Translations under genes and position numbers: made by a program | Assembly (NCBI GenBank): GCA_916700875.1 | Contig: CAKAKS010000062.1 | Span: 6,350,373-6,414,372, forward strand | Source of the DNA: Sebastes aleutianus | Taxonomy: Eukaryota > Chordata > Actinopteri > Perciformes > Sebastidae | Length of the DNA: 64,000 nucleotides | Direction: 5' to 3' | The notes under the pieces: generated by a model | The model's database searches: none | What the model was told of the DNA's origin: nothing | The model's input: only the letters and a program-made list of their open reading frames with translations | Shown here: positions 12,701 through 23,328 of the stretch, piece by piece | How the letters are laid out: every line of letters starts with the position of its first letter | Numbering within the stretch: the first letter of the stretch is position 1

Positions 12701-13025
12701 TCCTCAAACATTTGCATCAAGACAGACTATAGGGGACTTTTTGTGTAGATTATTTAACCTACAGGGTGCAACAGGTGAATAAAATCAGCCTATAAAATGT
12801 GGAAACAAAAACACATCCCTCTATCTATCTCCTTAGCCACTTTCCAGTCAGTTTGTTTGGACTGCACCTAACTGTCATCCTCTTACCTCCTCTGTGTGAG
12901 ATGTGCGTGCTGTAAAAAGCCGTGCGTTTCTTCCTGTGGAGAATGTGGGGGTTCTTCAGCAGGTACACCGAGGTGAGGGTGTATCCACCCAGCACCGGGA
13001 AGAGGAAGTACAGAAAACTGCTCAT
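6796..13025 (-). CDS. gdpd3: Glycerophosphodiester phosphodiesterase domain-containing 3 (lysophospholipase D type)
   Basis: Ten coding exons read on the minus strand: 13025-12887, 12178-12136, 11432-11297, 10578-10533, 10394-10276, 9042-8953, 8802-8669, 8369-8310, 7395-7344, 6924-6796. All phases close; 948 nt give 315 aa, against about 318 in human GDPD3. The family hydrolyses lysoglycerophospholipids to lysophosphatidic acid at internal membranes. A hydrophobic N-terminal segment (residues 4-23) is followed by the GDPD core: HRG at 44-46, metal-binding E71 and D73 in LEMDC, and SHD at 85-87. Later come DLPLYKERLEV, SVEIK, a second hydrophobic stretch (GLLPFVPL) and a terminal GATGVMSDYP. 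The usual Asn of the E-N-T motif is Gly here (IEGT). Exons 8 and 9 are short and diverged, and rest mainly on splice sites, phase and length. In human, GDPD3 also sits beside MAPK3 in the same orientation. Confidence 0.9.
9272..9754. mobile_element. TTAA-ended foldback element (AGAGGACCTATTA family), copy 1, in gdpd3 intron 5
   Basis: The left end is TTAAAGAGGACCTATTA and the right end is GATAGGTCCTCTTTAA, so the termini are inverted repeats bounded by TTAA. The interior contains paired CCAATCA motifs (GACCAATCACAACAGAGTGG and GACCAATCAGAGCAGACTGG). Two relatives are at 31072-31615 and 62314-62844. There is no transposase, so the element is non-autonomous. Confidence 0.8.
9851..10236. mobile_element. 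hAT-like non-autonomous element in gdpd3 intron 5
   Basis: The left end CAGGGCCTGCTTTAG and the right end (reverse complement CCAGAGGGCCAGCACTAG) resemble the CAGGGCC-type termini of a common fish element, whose interior mentions GGGGCGCC and CGCCTAGGGC. A (AATA)n tract lies inside at about 9969-9998. No exact target duplication could be called. Confidence 0.5.
12335..12530. repeat. A/T simple-sequence tract in gdpd3 intron 1
   Basis: Nearly pure (AATAAA)n/(AAATA)n-like sequence of about 190 bases. The long minus-strand reading frame it creates is low-complexity (F, I, L, Y only) and not a gene. Confidence 0.85.
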
Positions 13026-13939
13026 TCTTCCCCGCAAATACATCCACTGAGCTCCTGACTGAGTCTCTGCACGATCTCACATATAGAGGTAATCCTCCAG
13101 CAAACAGAGATCAAACAAAACAGAGTGTCCTTCAGCAAAAGATAATTAAGGTCTACAACAATCCCCCTTTTGTTTGAACAGATCCAAAAGCTTCACTGGA
13201 AACAACCTGCTCTCTGTCTTTCTTAGAAGATAAGACAAAACTGGACAGACTGGTAGGACCAAAGAAAGTCTCCTTCTTGCTCAATCTTGAAACCTTCGAA
13301 GCCGTCAAAATGAGTTAATGAAGCACCAGCTCTTAACCAAGAGCTCACCTCTCCGCTCTGAACGCTCCCCTGCCTGTGGCAACACTATTTCACTCTCTTT
13401 ACACTGCTTTTGTTCAGCTATTGGTGGCTTTATGTGTGTCACACCTGGGCACCTCTGCCAACACATATACATACCTATAGGACTTGTTTTATTCTGCTTG
13501 GTGTTAGAGATTGGTGATCTTTATCATGACATGATAAATAAGCAGTTGATGGCATCTATTAACCTTTCCATATTTAATGTGTTAATTTGAATTTGTGCAA
13601 AACAAAAGGCCTCACTGGGAGTGGAGCAGGTTTCTATTAAAGGTGTGTATATTTGACAAAAGGGATGTGGTGCGCAGAGTTATGTAAACTAAACTCTAAC
13701 CAGAAATATGAAAACACATGTGTGGAGGCATGCATCATGCTCGCTATACATACAGTACAAAGTCAGCAGAGTGAAGGGCTGTATTGTTCAGGTTCAATGG
13801 TAAAGCTGGACAAACAATGGTGCGACAGGCCGGGCCCACTCTGAAATGTTCACAGTGAACGTGCAATGTGACTTTCCAGCATTTTCTCACTTTTGCAGGC
13901 GTCTCCTTTTGACACAGAATATATATGTATATATATATA
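13026..13939. other. gdpd3 5' flank and intergenic DNA
   Basis: This holds the 5' UTR and presumed promoter of gdpd3 (minus strand, upstream of 13025), and then unremarkable DNA up to the Tc1 element. A pyrimidine/purine-mixed stretch and a short (TA)n run (13920-13939) immediately precede the transposon. No CpG island and no further reading frame of note. Confidence 0.5.
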
Positions 13940-15556
13940 CAGACGTAGGCAAAGTTGTTGGTGAGAGAGAAAGAGAGAAAAACCCACAATGGTCACTGAA
14001 ATAACTTGAAACTGACAAAAGTAATAATAAATAAAAATTTACTGAAAATGAACTAATGAAAATCAGATATTGTTTTTGAATTGTGGTTCAACAGAATCAT
14101 TTTAAAAAACAAACTGATGAAACTGGCCTAGACAAAAATGATGGTACCCCTAGAAAAGATGTAAAATAATTTGACCATAGGGACATATTAAACTAAGGTG
14201 TGTCCTGTAATTAGCATCACAGGTATCTTCAAACTTGTAATCAGTCAGTCTGCCTATTTAAAGGGTGAAAAGTAGTCACTGTGCTGTTTGGCATCATGGT
14301 GTGTACCACACTGAACATGGACCACAGAAAGCTAAGGAGAGAGTTGTCTCAGGAGATCAGAAAGAACATTATAGACCTTCATGTTAAAGGTAAAGGCTAT
14401 AAGACCATCTCCAAGCAGCTTGATGTTCCTGTGACTACAGCTGCACATATTATTCAGAAGTTTAAGGTCCATGGGACTGTAGCCAACCTCCCTGGACGTG
14501 GCCGCAAGGGGAAAATTGATGACATATTGAAGAGACGGATAATACGAATGGTAACCAAAGAGCCCAGAACAACTTCCAAAGAGATTAGAGGTGAACTCCA
14601 AGGTCAAGGTACATCAGTGTCAGATCGCACCATCCGTCACTGTTTGAGCCAAAGTGGACTTAATGGAAGACGACCCAGGAGGACACCAAATCATAAAAAA
14701 GCGAGACTGGAATTTTCCAAAATGCATATTGACAAGCCACAAAGCTTCTGGGAGAATGTCCTTTGGACAGATGAGACAAAACTGGAGCTTTTTGGCAAGT
14801 CACATCAGCTCTATGTTCACAGACGCAAAAATGAAGCATCCAAAGAAAAGAACACTGTACCTAATGTGAAACATGGAGGAGGCTCGGTTATGTTATGGGG
14901 CTGCTTTGTTGCATCTGGCACAGGGTGTCTTGAATCTGTGCAGGGTGCAATGAAATCTCAAGACTATCAAGGCATTCTGGAGCGAAATGTGCTGCCCAGT
15001 GTCAGAAAGCTTGGTCTCAGTTGCAGGTCATGGGTCCTCAAACAGGATAATGACCCAAAACACATCTAAAAACACCCAAGAATGGCTAAGAACAAAACAT
15101 TGGACTATTCTGAAGTGGCCTTCTATGAGCCCTGATCTAAATCCTATTGAACATCTGTGGAAGGAGCTGAAACATGCAGTCTGGAGAAGGCACCCTTCAA
15201 ACCTGAGACAGCTGGAGCAGTTTGCTCACGAGGAGTGGGCCAACATACCTGTCAACAGGTGCAGAAGTCTCATTGAGAGTTACAGAAATCACTTGATTGC
15301 AGTGATTGCCTCAAAAGGTTGTGCAACAAAATATTAAGTTAATGTTACCATCATTTTTGTCTAGGCCAGTTTCATTAGTTTGTTTTTTTAAATGATTCTG
15401 CTGAACCATAATTCAAAAACAATATCTGATTTTCATTAGTTAATTTTCAGTGAATTTTTATTTATTATTACTTTTGTCAGTTTCAAGTTATTTCAGTGAC
15501 CATTGTGGGTTTTTCTCTCTTTAACGGAACGTTACCAACAACTTTGCCTACGTCTG
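13940..15556 (+). mobile_element. Tc1/mariner transposon with long inverted terminal repeats
   Basis: The element runs from CAGACGTAGGCAAAGTTG to its inverse CAACTTTGCCTACGTCTG, and is flanked by TA on both sides, the Tc1/mariner target. Terminal inverted repeats are about 200 bases each (13940-14140 and 15347-15556) and match closely, including GTCTAGGCCAGTTTCAT near their inner ends. The right arm differs by a small insertion (AACGGAACGTTACC region). Total length 1617 bp, typical for fish Tc1 elements. It sits between gdpd3 and mapk3. Confidence 0.95.
14281..15337 (+). pseudogene. Tc1-type DD34E transposase, broken by one frameshift
   Basis: The first frame (14281-15069) gives a paired-like DNA-binding N-terminus (SQEIRKNIIDLHVKGKGYKT, then TISKQL), a GRGRK linker motif (LPGRGRKGKI) and the catalytic domain with WTDET (first Asp), HGGGSVMLWG and DNDPKH (second Asp). 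It then stops. A second frame resumes at once (about 15065-15337) with NPIEHLWKELK, which holds the catalytic Glu, and ends near SKGCATKY. Sequence at the break fits loss of two bases in an AC run (near 15061-15066). Apart from that one lesion the protein reads well, so inactivation is recent. The first likely start is the Met of MVCTTLNMDH. Confidence 0.93.
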
Positions 15557-16128
15557 TATATGAGTCAAATCCTGTTCATTTTGACGGACAGATCATGTTT
15601 GCCTTCGTTTCTGTTTTCCTGCTGTTTTATTAGATAGGGGTTTAAGCAGACGTTGGTTTGCCAAAGAACGTGGGAATGTCATGGTTGGAGGGGGAAGCCG
15701 TGCTCAGACATGTTATATAGGAAGGTGGGAAAGCTGCACAGCTTGAAGAGCAAGTTGGCTGTCATGGTGAGACGCCACATAATTATGTCCATTCCCACGA
15801 CTCTCAGGCTTAAAGTTTACTACACAGAGATATGTCAGACTGGTCTGTGGTGTTAGAGGTCAGTCTTTAGTTCTGCTCTGACATGAGTCTGATGCAACAT
15901 ATACAGTATCACAAAAATAAAGACAGACTTATTTTAAGCCTAAAAAGTTAGACAGCCTACCCCAGCTCAGAACTAAGAGCCATGTTTCCATGGTAACACC
16001 TGCTGAACAGCGTTTCCATGGTAACAATCAGAGACACCTGCTGAACAACGGTAACGGTGGACGTGAGGACATCGTCAGTCGTTTTCATTTGTAAAACCAA
16101 CCTGCCCGATGAGTTGATTTGAGCCACA

Positions 16129-16770
16129 TTAAAGGGATAGTCTGTGCGTTTTGAAGTGGGGTTGTATGAAGTGAGGTACTTATCCATAGTCAGTGTATTA
16201 CCTAAAGTAGATGACGGTCGGTACGCCCCCAGTTTGGAGAAGCAGACAGGAGTTTCCGCACGGAAGCAAAGCAATGTACTGCTGTGGACGGGGCCGGCAG
16301 CAAAACATATTTTTGACACCTCAAAAAAAAAATCAATATCAGTTTAAGTGTACGCTATGTTTAGAATATTTTCTCCGCTTTACCTTGCCGTTAGACAGCT
16401 ATTTCCGATGGGGAACTGAAGCTGTCAAAGCCACCAGACTCCATTGAAAAAAACTGTTATTTTACCTTGCATGATTTAAGTTACTTTGTGTTCACCAAAG
16501 TCACCCAATAGCACAAACAAACTAACCGATCGGGGCAGCTGTAGACCAGCAACGCCCGTGTTCTGACAGGTAAAATTACTGTTTTTTTTCCAATGGAGTC
16601 TGGTTGCTTTCGTGAGAGCATAGATAACGGCTTCAGTTCCCTGTTGGAAACACAGACTTTATAGCTGTCCAAACTGGGGGCGTGCCGACCGTCATACTGT
16701 AGGTAATACACGGACTATGGATAAGTACCTCATACAACCCCACTCCAAAACATCTGAACTATCCCTTTAA
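16129..16770. mobile_element. TTAA-ended long palindrome (AGGGATAGT family), copy 1
   Basis: Left end TTAAAGGGATAGTCTGTGCG, right end GAACTATCCCTTTAA. The two halves are largely reverse complements of each other: GTACTTATCCATAGTC against GACTATGGATAAGTAC, and GACGGTCGGTACGCCCCCAG against CTGGGGGCGTGCCGACCGTC. Length 642 bp, no transposase. Relatives lie at 21514-22188, 37193-37715 and 38995-39548. Flanking 15557-16128 shows no gene; 16771-16979 likewise. Confidence 0.85.
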
Positions 16771-16979
16771 GGAGCAACAGCATCTACAGCTACAGCTGTG
16801 CTACACATCTGCACTGTGCTGAGATCTTTACTGGATATCTGTCCTATTGTTACACTCTTTGCTGATTTTCTTTCCCTGTAAAAGTTCTTTGTAAATGTTC
16901 AACTTTTTAAGATGGGTGCTGGAGGAGCGGGTTTAGAAACTTTTGAATGCGGCAAAAAACATGTTAAGACTCACATTTA

Positions 16980-17105
16980 GACACGTGTCTTTGTCGTTTT
17001 GCATCACGTTGTTTTGCATTTGTTTGTGGAGCAAAACGACCTCTCTCTTTAGTTGTTTTGTGTCACCTTGTGGTGGTTTTGTGACACTGTGTGGTTGTTT
17101 TGTCA
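16980..17105. repeat. Minisatellite-like TTTTG-rich block
   Basis: Imperfect repeats of a unit like TTTTGTGTCACCTTGTGGTGG recur about five times (TTTTGCATCACGTTG, TTTTGTGTCACCTTGTGG, TTTTGTGACACTGTGTGG). Not coding. Confidence 0.6.
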
Positions 17106-18059
17106 TACCTGATGTCGGACTATATTAGATCTAAGCCATAGTCAAAGTCGTCCTTTGTGAAACCTGCCTCTGGAGTTCACTGACAGAATGTAAAAGGTTC
17201 TGAATATACCACAGAAGGAAAAAAAAAAGACCACAAAACAAACAAAAAAAACATTCACAAACAGCTTTAACAGTATCAGGAAATTTTATTTAATTATATG
17301 TATATAATTCTGTTTCTTTGTTAATCGTTTAATTCATAATACCCATAGAATATACAGACTATAACCCTCAATAACTCGCATCTCTTTGACAATCTACGTA
17401 TATCTTCTTTTAAAATAATTCCTTATAAGATCTGAGAGGGGGAAAAAATCAGAGAAAAAAAGGTTTCAGAAAGATTGAAAACACTGCCAATAATAATCAC
17501 GCCCATAAGAGAAATAAGGAAGAAAAAAATACAAATAAAAACATCCTAATTATTAAAAAAAATGATACAACTTTAACTCCCTTTTTATGTAAAAAAAAGA
17601 AAAAAAGAAAAAAGAAAAAGAAAATACAACAACTCACCAATATAACAACAATAGCAATAATAAGAACAGCCATTTAAAAACAACAATATCCGGAAACAGG
17701 CCACGCGACGGACAGGCCTTTAGACTCGTCGATACTGTGTGAATGTATATGGTGTGTTTAAGTGCAACTTTTCACAAACACACAGATGCACTCCTCAGAA
17801 AGAGAGAGGAAGTGTGTGTGTGAGTGTGTCAGGAGGATTTGCAAAAAATGTGGTCCTCTTGGTTTCGTTCCCATGGTTACCCAGTGAGATGTTTGGTCTG
17901 GTGGCAGGTCGGTTGGAGAGAAGAAAAAACGCAAGCAGGGCCTGGTTGACTGGTGACCAAATATACATATGAAATACAGACAAAATATCTGCTTTTGTGT
18001 TGATCAAAAAGGAGAAAGTAAAGCTGTAAAAAGCACAGGTAACTGCAGGTAGAGGGCCC

Positions 18060-18062
<3 letters not shown>

Positions 18063-18105
<43 letters not shown>
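18063..18105. repeat. (CA)n microsatellite
   Basis: About 21 uninterrupted CA units. It produces spurious Cys-Val reading frames on the minus strand. Confidence 0.97.
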
Positions 18106-18107
<2 letters not shown>

Positions 18108-18896
18108 ACAAAAAGAGTCTTGGCTTTATGTTACTGATGAGCAGATACACAAACACTTAAATCACTGCAGACGGTCCATGAGCTTTAACACACACAGCAG
18201 CAGCAGGCGAAACTTAAAGCTGATAACGAGACAAAAACAACCTCAGAGAAGAGAGAAAGAGCGTGGCTGGAAAGACAAAGTGCAGGCGTGCTGATTGAGT
18301 TATGCGAGTTTCCTGCATGTATGACCATCCATGTGACTGGGGCAATGATTCTCTGGAGGAGGAGAGGAGGGAAAGTGGCAGCAAAGTCAGTGATATGAGT
18401 TAAGAGGGTCTTCACCAATCCCACTGTGGAGAAGCAGACAGAACGGGGAGGAAGAGGAGGAGGAGGAAGGGGGGAGGCAGCCCTTTGAGTAAAGCGTGGT
18501 GAGAGTCGGGGAGGTTGAACAAAAGGATGAGTATCACCACATGCACCAAAAAGCCTCACACCGATCCCCGAGTGATGGCTATGGCTTCTGAGAAAAACAG
18601 ACGCGAGCCCGTTAAAAAAACTAATCAATGATTTTTGCTGCGAGAGGGCGAGGCCGGCGAGTCTACTAGCATCACAGGCCTGCCCTGAGAGAGAGAGATA
18701 GAGAGAGGATCCAGTGCATGTGTTGGTCCATTTTGGAGGGGGAGGGGGCTTCTCTACTGGTCCCAGTGCAACAGGCAGAAATTAGTGCAGACTGAGGTGG
18801 TGGTGCTCCACCAATCAGCCGTTAGTACAGTCACATCCAGAACAAAGAGAGGAGGGAGCAGCAGCCACCGACAGGAACAATGAACTTAATACACAT

Positions 18897-18897
<1 letters not shown>

Positions 18898-18932
<35 letters not shown>
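18898..18932. repeat. (CA)n microsatellite
   Basis: About 17 CA units, with a second short CA run at about 18999-19014. Confidence 0.95.
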
Positions 18933-18934
<2 letters not shown>

Positions 18935-19459
18935 AGAGAAACATGATCTGAGAATAGCGTTAAAATCACCCACATTGAAGAATAAACATCCAGGAAAACA
19001 CACACACACACACAGGCGAAGAAGGGGGCGAGGGAACAGGAGCGCAAAAAAGAAAACAGGCAGAGGGTTTATACACTGTACAACCACGAAGTGAGGATGG
19101 TCGCTTGGCTGTGCACTGAGCAGGAATAACTGTACAGCACTCTGACATTCCTGGGTTTGACTATTAGTCAAAGTCGTAGTTACGGCTTTTTTCTGAAAGC
19201 TCCGACATCTTTCCATCCGTCCATCCTATATGACGTGAACGCTGCGTGAACAGTTTTCTCAGTAGTCGTAAAAGAGGCGCCGTTCTTTTGTAAAAAAAGT
19301 TCACAACTGGCGAACGCTTAAAGCTGCGGTGACAGACTCCAGAAATTCAGGCCATTTACATTCAACACACATCAATGAGCCCAGAGCTAAAGTGCCCTTC
19401 TCTAGACCGCATTCAAGTATGGCCACTTTGAATACAGGAATTTGTTTAGATTTCAGTTA

Positions 19460-19733
19460 CGCCGAATTCACACCAGGCAGCGGCAAAGTGCGGCTCACCG
19501 CAATAATTACATTTTTCTGCGGCCGGGGAAGTGTATTCATGTTTCAGGCGGGACGAAATTCTAGGCCAACATGTCAGAGGATCTGTTTACTGATTGGCTA
19601 CGGGTACTCTCTGGTTGCCCTTCACTGCTAAAAGTTAAACTTTTGTACGGCCGCACTTCACCGCAGGATCAAACGGCCGCATGGCAGCTTGCCACAGGAC
19701 GCGCTTTGCCGTTGCTCTGGTGGGAATTCGGCG
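19460..19733. mobile_element. Foldback element with CGCCGAATTC termini
   Basis: The left end CGCCGAATTCACACCAGGCA and the right end (reverse complement CGCCGAATTCCCACCAGAGC) are inverted repeats, with TTA immediately outside on both sides (TTA on the left, TTA on the right). The interior has further inverted pairs around GCGGC. No transposase. Confidence 0.75.
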
Positions 19734-19852
19734 TTAGGCCCCAGCCTGCGTACACGTTTGACTCCATACAGTCGTCCTGGGTCAAACGGTATCAGATAAG
19801 GTACGCAGTACAATAAAACAGCACGGTGAGATGGAAAGGCTGACGTCAACCA

Positions 19853-20203
19853 GGCCCCATTTTCCAGAAAACTGTGCGTGTCCCCAGACGTTGCTCTGGA
19901 AATGGAGGATTCAGGGAGATTTAGGATCCAGAGGAGCTGAGGAACGACAGAAGGCTTCAGTGATGTTCACCACTCAGCTGCTTTGTATTTGTAAAATAAA
20001 TGTAATTTAATATAGGAATGGAATACTGACACTGGATCAGCTATTAGATGTTTGTTGTAGGGACGTCGTTGATACAGTACAGTAACGTTATACCAGCGTC
20101 TCACGTCAGTATTCTGATATTTTGGAAAAGAAAACTTAAGTCAGGTAGTTCCTGATCATCAGACGTGGCATAGGGGACCGTGCATGTTCTGGAAAATGGG
20201 GCG
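19853..20203. mobile_element. Foldback element with GGGGCCT/GCCCCATTTTCCAG termini
   Basis: GGCCCCATTTTCCAGAAAAC at the left is matched by the inverse of GTTCTGGAAAATGGGGCG at the right, and the next inner segment also pairs (TGTCCCC near the left arm, GGGGACC near the right arm). About 350 bp, non-coding. Confidence 0.65.
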
Positions 20204-21513
20204 TGGTTATCATCTGAATGAACACGCAATTATAGAAACTATATTTTATGCTGTTTAATTTTCTATTCTTGTTCCAATCATGTAGCGCCTCCTGAATATA
20301 ACCAACTTTTCCACAAACTAGTTAAGTTTGTCTGCCCTTGGTACGAGTTATAGGTCAGTAAGATGTGTTTAAGGTACGATTCAAAAACTACAATAGGTAT
20401 TCCTTAGTCGCTCCCCAGCCAAGTTTCCTGCATCTCTCTGCCACTTTGGTTAATTTCAGGAATGCATGCATTCATATGAACATCATACACAGTTGTTTTT
20501 TTTGTTTTTTTAAGAAAAGAAGAGCGACAACAAAGAAATCTAGAAACCTGCCAACATGCCTGTAAAAACATTGAATGTTTGTCTCAAAATCAAGTGTAAA
20601 TGCAAATATAAACCCCAAAAACATAGATACGACTCTGAACTGATCCGAAAACACTCGAACAACGGTGTACGAACAAAAACTGCGACGAGCACACTTAAAA
20701 AGAAAAAAAAGAAGCTTTTATATTTTTTGTATATACATACACCCGATTAGCATCCCCGTTCTTTTAGCCCTCGATTTTTTTTCCAGGTTGTAAATTTACA
20801 TGGAGCAAGACAAGAGAGTTATGGTGGTTGGTTAATACGGTAGTTTATATGAGAGGGAGCGACAGAGAGAGAGCTCAGATAGATCAGCAACAGGTGCAGG
20901 AGAGGAGAAACAGGGTTCGATCGGGGACAGGATGGGGGGACAGTGAGTTACTGGAGATGGGACAGGATGAGGCGGGACTTTTAACGGGAAATCAAAAATG
21001 TGAGGTGAGAGGAGGGAAGAGTCCAACATGGACAAAACTGAAACAGTATGAGTACGACAGACCCTACCACCCCACCCAACCACAGAAATCAAAGATAAAC
21101 TTAGCTCTCTTGCAGTAGAAATGGAAAGATAAGCAGTTAAATGTTCATTTCTTGTTTTCTCTTTTTGTTGGTTTCTTGAAGATGCATTTTTCTTTTTGTT
21201 TTAGCATGTCGTTTTGGGGTCTTCTTGTTCCGAGCCTCTGTGTGGCTTTGCCACTCTTTCGGGCTAAAAAAAAATGAAAAGAAAAAGAAATGCACTTAGG
21301 CCCACTTTGAATTAATGCATATTAAGTCTCAATCTAACTTCCATTACTTCTTATAGGTGCTGACTCACGCACCCACGATTTGGTACGATAAGCAGAACTA
21401 AGATGAGCGACCAAAAATGTCCATTACAGTCACATATTGCATTGAAGACTTGCAAAAGAAATGTGTACCGTGAAGTATCTTTGCTAAATCTAATGGTCAT
21501 GAACAAGAGATAG

Positions 21514-22188
21514 TTAAAGGGATAGTTTGAGTGTTTTGAAGTGGTTTGGTATGAATTATTTATCCACAGTCGGTGTATTACTACAGTAGATTATGGTCGG
21601 CACGCCCTCAGTTTGGAGAAGCAGGCAGGAGTTACCGCACGGAAGCAAATCAATGTATTGCTGTGGACGGGGCCGGCAGCAAAACGTAATTTAGCACCTT
21701 AAAGAAAGGCTCACCGAAAAAAAACAATATCAGTTTAAGTGTACGCTAAGCTTTGGTTAGTTCAGATTCACCAAAGTCACACCATAACACAAACAAACTA
21801 ACCGATCAAGGCTGTGGTAAACTAGCAACTCCTGTGTTCTGCGAGGTAAAATAACAGTTTTTTCCAATGGAGTCTGGTGGCTTTGGCGAGAGCATAGATG
21901 ATTACAACGGCTTCAGTTCTCCAATAGAAAGGGCTGTCTGACGGCAAGATATAGAGGTGAAAATATTCTAAATATAGCGTACATTTAAAACTGATATTGA
22001 TTTTTTTAGGTGAGCTCTTCTTTTAGGCGGTTAAAATACATTTCGCTGCCGTCCCCGTCCACAGCAGCACATTGCTTTGCTCCCGTGCTGTAACTCCTGT
22101 CTGCTTCTCCAAACTGGGGGCGTGCCGACCGTCATTTACTGTTGTACTCATACAACACCACTTCAAATAATCCAAACTATCCCTTTAA
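21514..22188. mobile_element. TTAA-ended long palindrome (AGGGATAGT family), copy 2
   Basis: Ends TTAAAGGGATAGTTTGAG and CCAAACTATCCCTTTAA. The inner arms share GGAGAAGCAG and TGCTGTGGACGGGG with copy 1 and pair with their inverses on the right. 675 bp. The two complete copies share ends and internal order but differ at many positions, so they are old relatives rather than a recent tandem. Confidence 0.85.
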
Positions 22189-23328
22189 AAAAGGTACTAA
22201 ATTAAACTTACATCTTTGTTTCAACCTCCAAATAAATATCTGTAACGTGGTGAGAGAGATGGTGACCAATGTGATTAAATAAACACTTCCTGCACCTTTG
22301 CATTGTGTTGTGAGTGCGGTCCTCTTCTCAAAAATAAAATGTCATCACAGCGGACGGGAATAATGGTCAAATTTAAGACCCCAATTTGTCCTAAGTTTTC
22401 CTTTTACTTTCATGTTGACGTTTTTGAGATGGTCCTGCAAACATTACCTTAGTATTTGATGTAAAAATGTAAATTTGTTTCATAGTTATGTCAACAAAAA
22501 AAAATCTAATCTGCCCATTTAATTACATGGAAATGGCATGGCATTCACAGGCTTCTGACATCCTGTTGACAAACACCGACTGGACTGACGGTCCAGAGAG
22601 CCATGAATTTATGATCATATCTAGCTGCTCCTTGACATGTTTTACATTTCCAGAGTCACACTTTTCCCTCACTGGATATAAAACATAGTTGAATATTGTG
22701 CATGCCGGTAGCAGCAGGACATTAAGACTGTTTACCGGATAATATCACTCTGTCTTCATAATAAAACGCCTGTGACTAGTAACCCCTCCTGATAAACCAT
22801 TATTCATGAACCTGCTGTGCAACCTTAATCGCCCTTCACATAAAAACAATTGAGAGACACGGTAGTTTCCTGTTTCTCCTGACTCCAGGAGCCTATCATC
22901 GTTTAACTGTGTGACATTGAACAGTTGAGGTTTGAATCAATGCATGAATGTCATTTGCTCCACTGACATCTAGTGGTCTCAAATCCCTACAAAGTCTATC
23001 CAGAGCTCTAGCAGTGCACTGCAACACGTACTTGTATAGACCACCAATCATCCCCCCCAATACATTATGATGCACAAAACGGGCCAAGCAATGGCAAGAA
23101 AGACATTATTTAGCCTCTTATTATTCAGATAAACGGCAACAAAACTAGCTTGATCTGTAGCTGCATCATCAGGCGAAGGAGCAGAGGTATATCTGGGTAT
23201 GAATATCTCCTAAAATATATATTTCATGTACTCATTTTGCGACCTACGCCGGCAGTACTTCGTGTTTCTGTGACCGTGTGTGTGTATGGGTGCGAGGTTA
23301 CTGGCCTTTTTTCACCTACCTGTGTGTC

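Larger units (their letters stand above)
17285..23328 (-). other. Possible long 3' UTR of mapk3 plus inserted repeats
   Basis: Downstream of the mapk3 stop (minus strand), the first canonical AATAAA I find on that strand is at 17290-17285, so the 3' UTR may extend about 6 kb. The interval has no convincing coding frame and holds CA microsatellites, two foldback elements (19460-19733, 19853-20203), a TTAA palindrome (21514-22188) and several A-rich tracts. A long 3' UTR is inference only: an unseen variant poly(A) signal nearer the stop would shorten it, and transposon insertions argue that part may be intergenic. Confidence 0.3.

Noticed and set aside
15957..16319. 120-aa minus-strand reading frame
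   Set aside because: It overlaps the left arm of the TTAA palindrome; similar frames recur in other copies by repeat identity.
17795..18104. Cys-Val-rich minus-strand reading frames
   Set aside because: They are produced by the (CA)n microsatellite.
18185..18628. 147-aa minus-strand reading frame
   Set aside because: Compositionally biased Ser/Leu/Pro frame with no recognisable domain and no splice context.
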